Below are positions 5,793 to 5,795 of a stretch of 5,795 nt of DNA, piece after piece (the stretch's first letter is position 1; each line of letters starts with the position of its first letter). The position numbers were made by a program, and so were the translations under genes. The stretch lies in contig JAFDHW010000169.1 in the NCBI GenBank assembly GCA_019308705.1, forward strand, positions 1 through 5,795, written 5' to 3'. Under the pieces are notes generated by a model. That model ran no database searches and was not told the origin of the DNA. It saw only the letters and a list, made by a program, of their open reading frames with translations. Source of the stretch: Deltaproteobacteria bacterium. GTDB taxonomy: Bacteria; Desulfobacterota; Desulfobacteria; Desulfobacterales; Desulfatibacillaceae.

Positions 5793-5795
5793 AAT

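Noticed and set aside
1..5795. tRNA, rRNA genes or a CRISPR array
   Set aside because: No cloverleaf with a T-loop signature, no rRNA core sequence and no regularly spaced repeat set was seen. The 12-bp repeat at the right end has only two copies.

Overview
This is a GC-rich bacterial window in which every gene I can support lies on the minus strand, so transcription runs from right to left. The core is a cluster for the non-mevalonate (MEP/DOXP) isoprenoid pathway. In transcription order it holds a membrane-anchored, cysteine-rich DUF116 protein (4558-5478), ispH (3671-4561), dxs (1814-3613) and, after a 207-bp gap, a radical SAM protein with a B12-binding-like N-terminal domain (320-1606). 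GC richness, anaerobe-style Fe-S proteins and the DUF116-ispH pairing suggest Desulfobacterota (former Deltaproteobacteria). That placement is inference from gene content, not a phylogenetic result.

Right end (5500-5795): on the minus strand this begins with two copies of a 12-bp repeat, then the start of a decayed IS transposase frame, then a promoter (TTGACA with an upstream T-run on the coding strand) overlapped by an operator-like array of GGTTA/TAACC half-sites. The DUF116 gene starts from a GTG behind a perfect AAGGAGG. DUF116 and ispH overlap by 4 bp (ATGA), and dxs follows 57 bp later with its own AAGGAG. The three are therefore probably one operon. DXS makes 1-deoxy-D-xylulose 5-phosphate, the first intermediate of the pathway. 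IspH is the terminal [4Fe-4S] reductase that makes IPP and DMAPP. DUF116 has a pattern of cysteines that could hold metal or an Fe-S cluster, but its job is unknown.

Middle gap (1607-1813): it holds no gene, a small hairpin and a 22-bp site that matches the operator-like site of the DUF116 promoter at 17 of 22 positions. This is the most interesting signal in the window. It suggests that one unidentified regulator controls both the MEP operon and the radical SAM gene, which would place the latter functionally with isoprenoid metabolism.

Left end (1-319): non-coding. It holds a large imperfect hairpin (4-97), twin A-tract/T-tract repeats, a weak minus-direction terminator candidate for the radical SAM gene and a plus-direction terminator candidate that may belong to a convergent gene outside the window. 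I see no tRNA, rRNA or CRISPR array.
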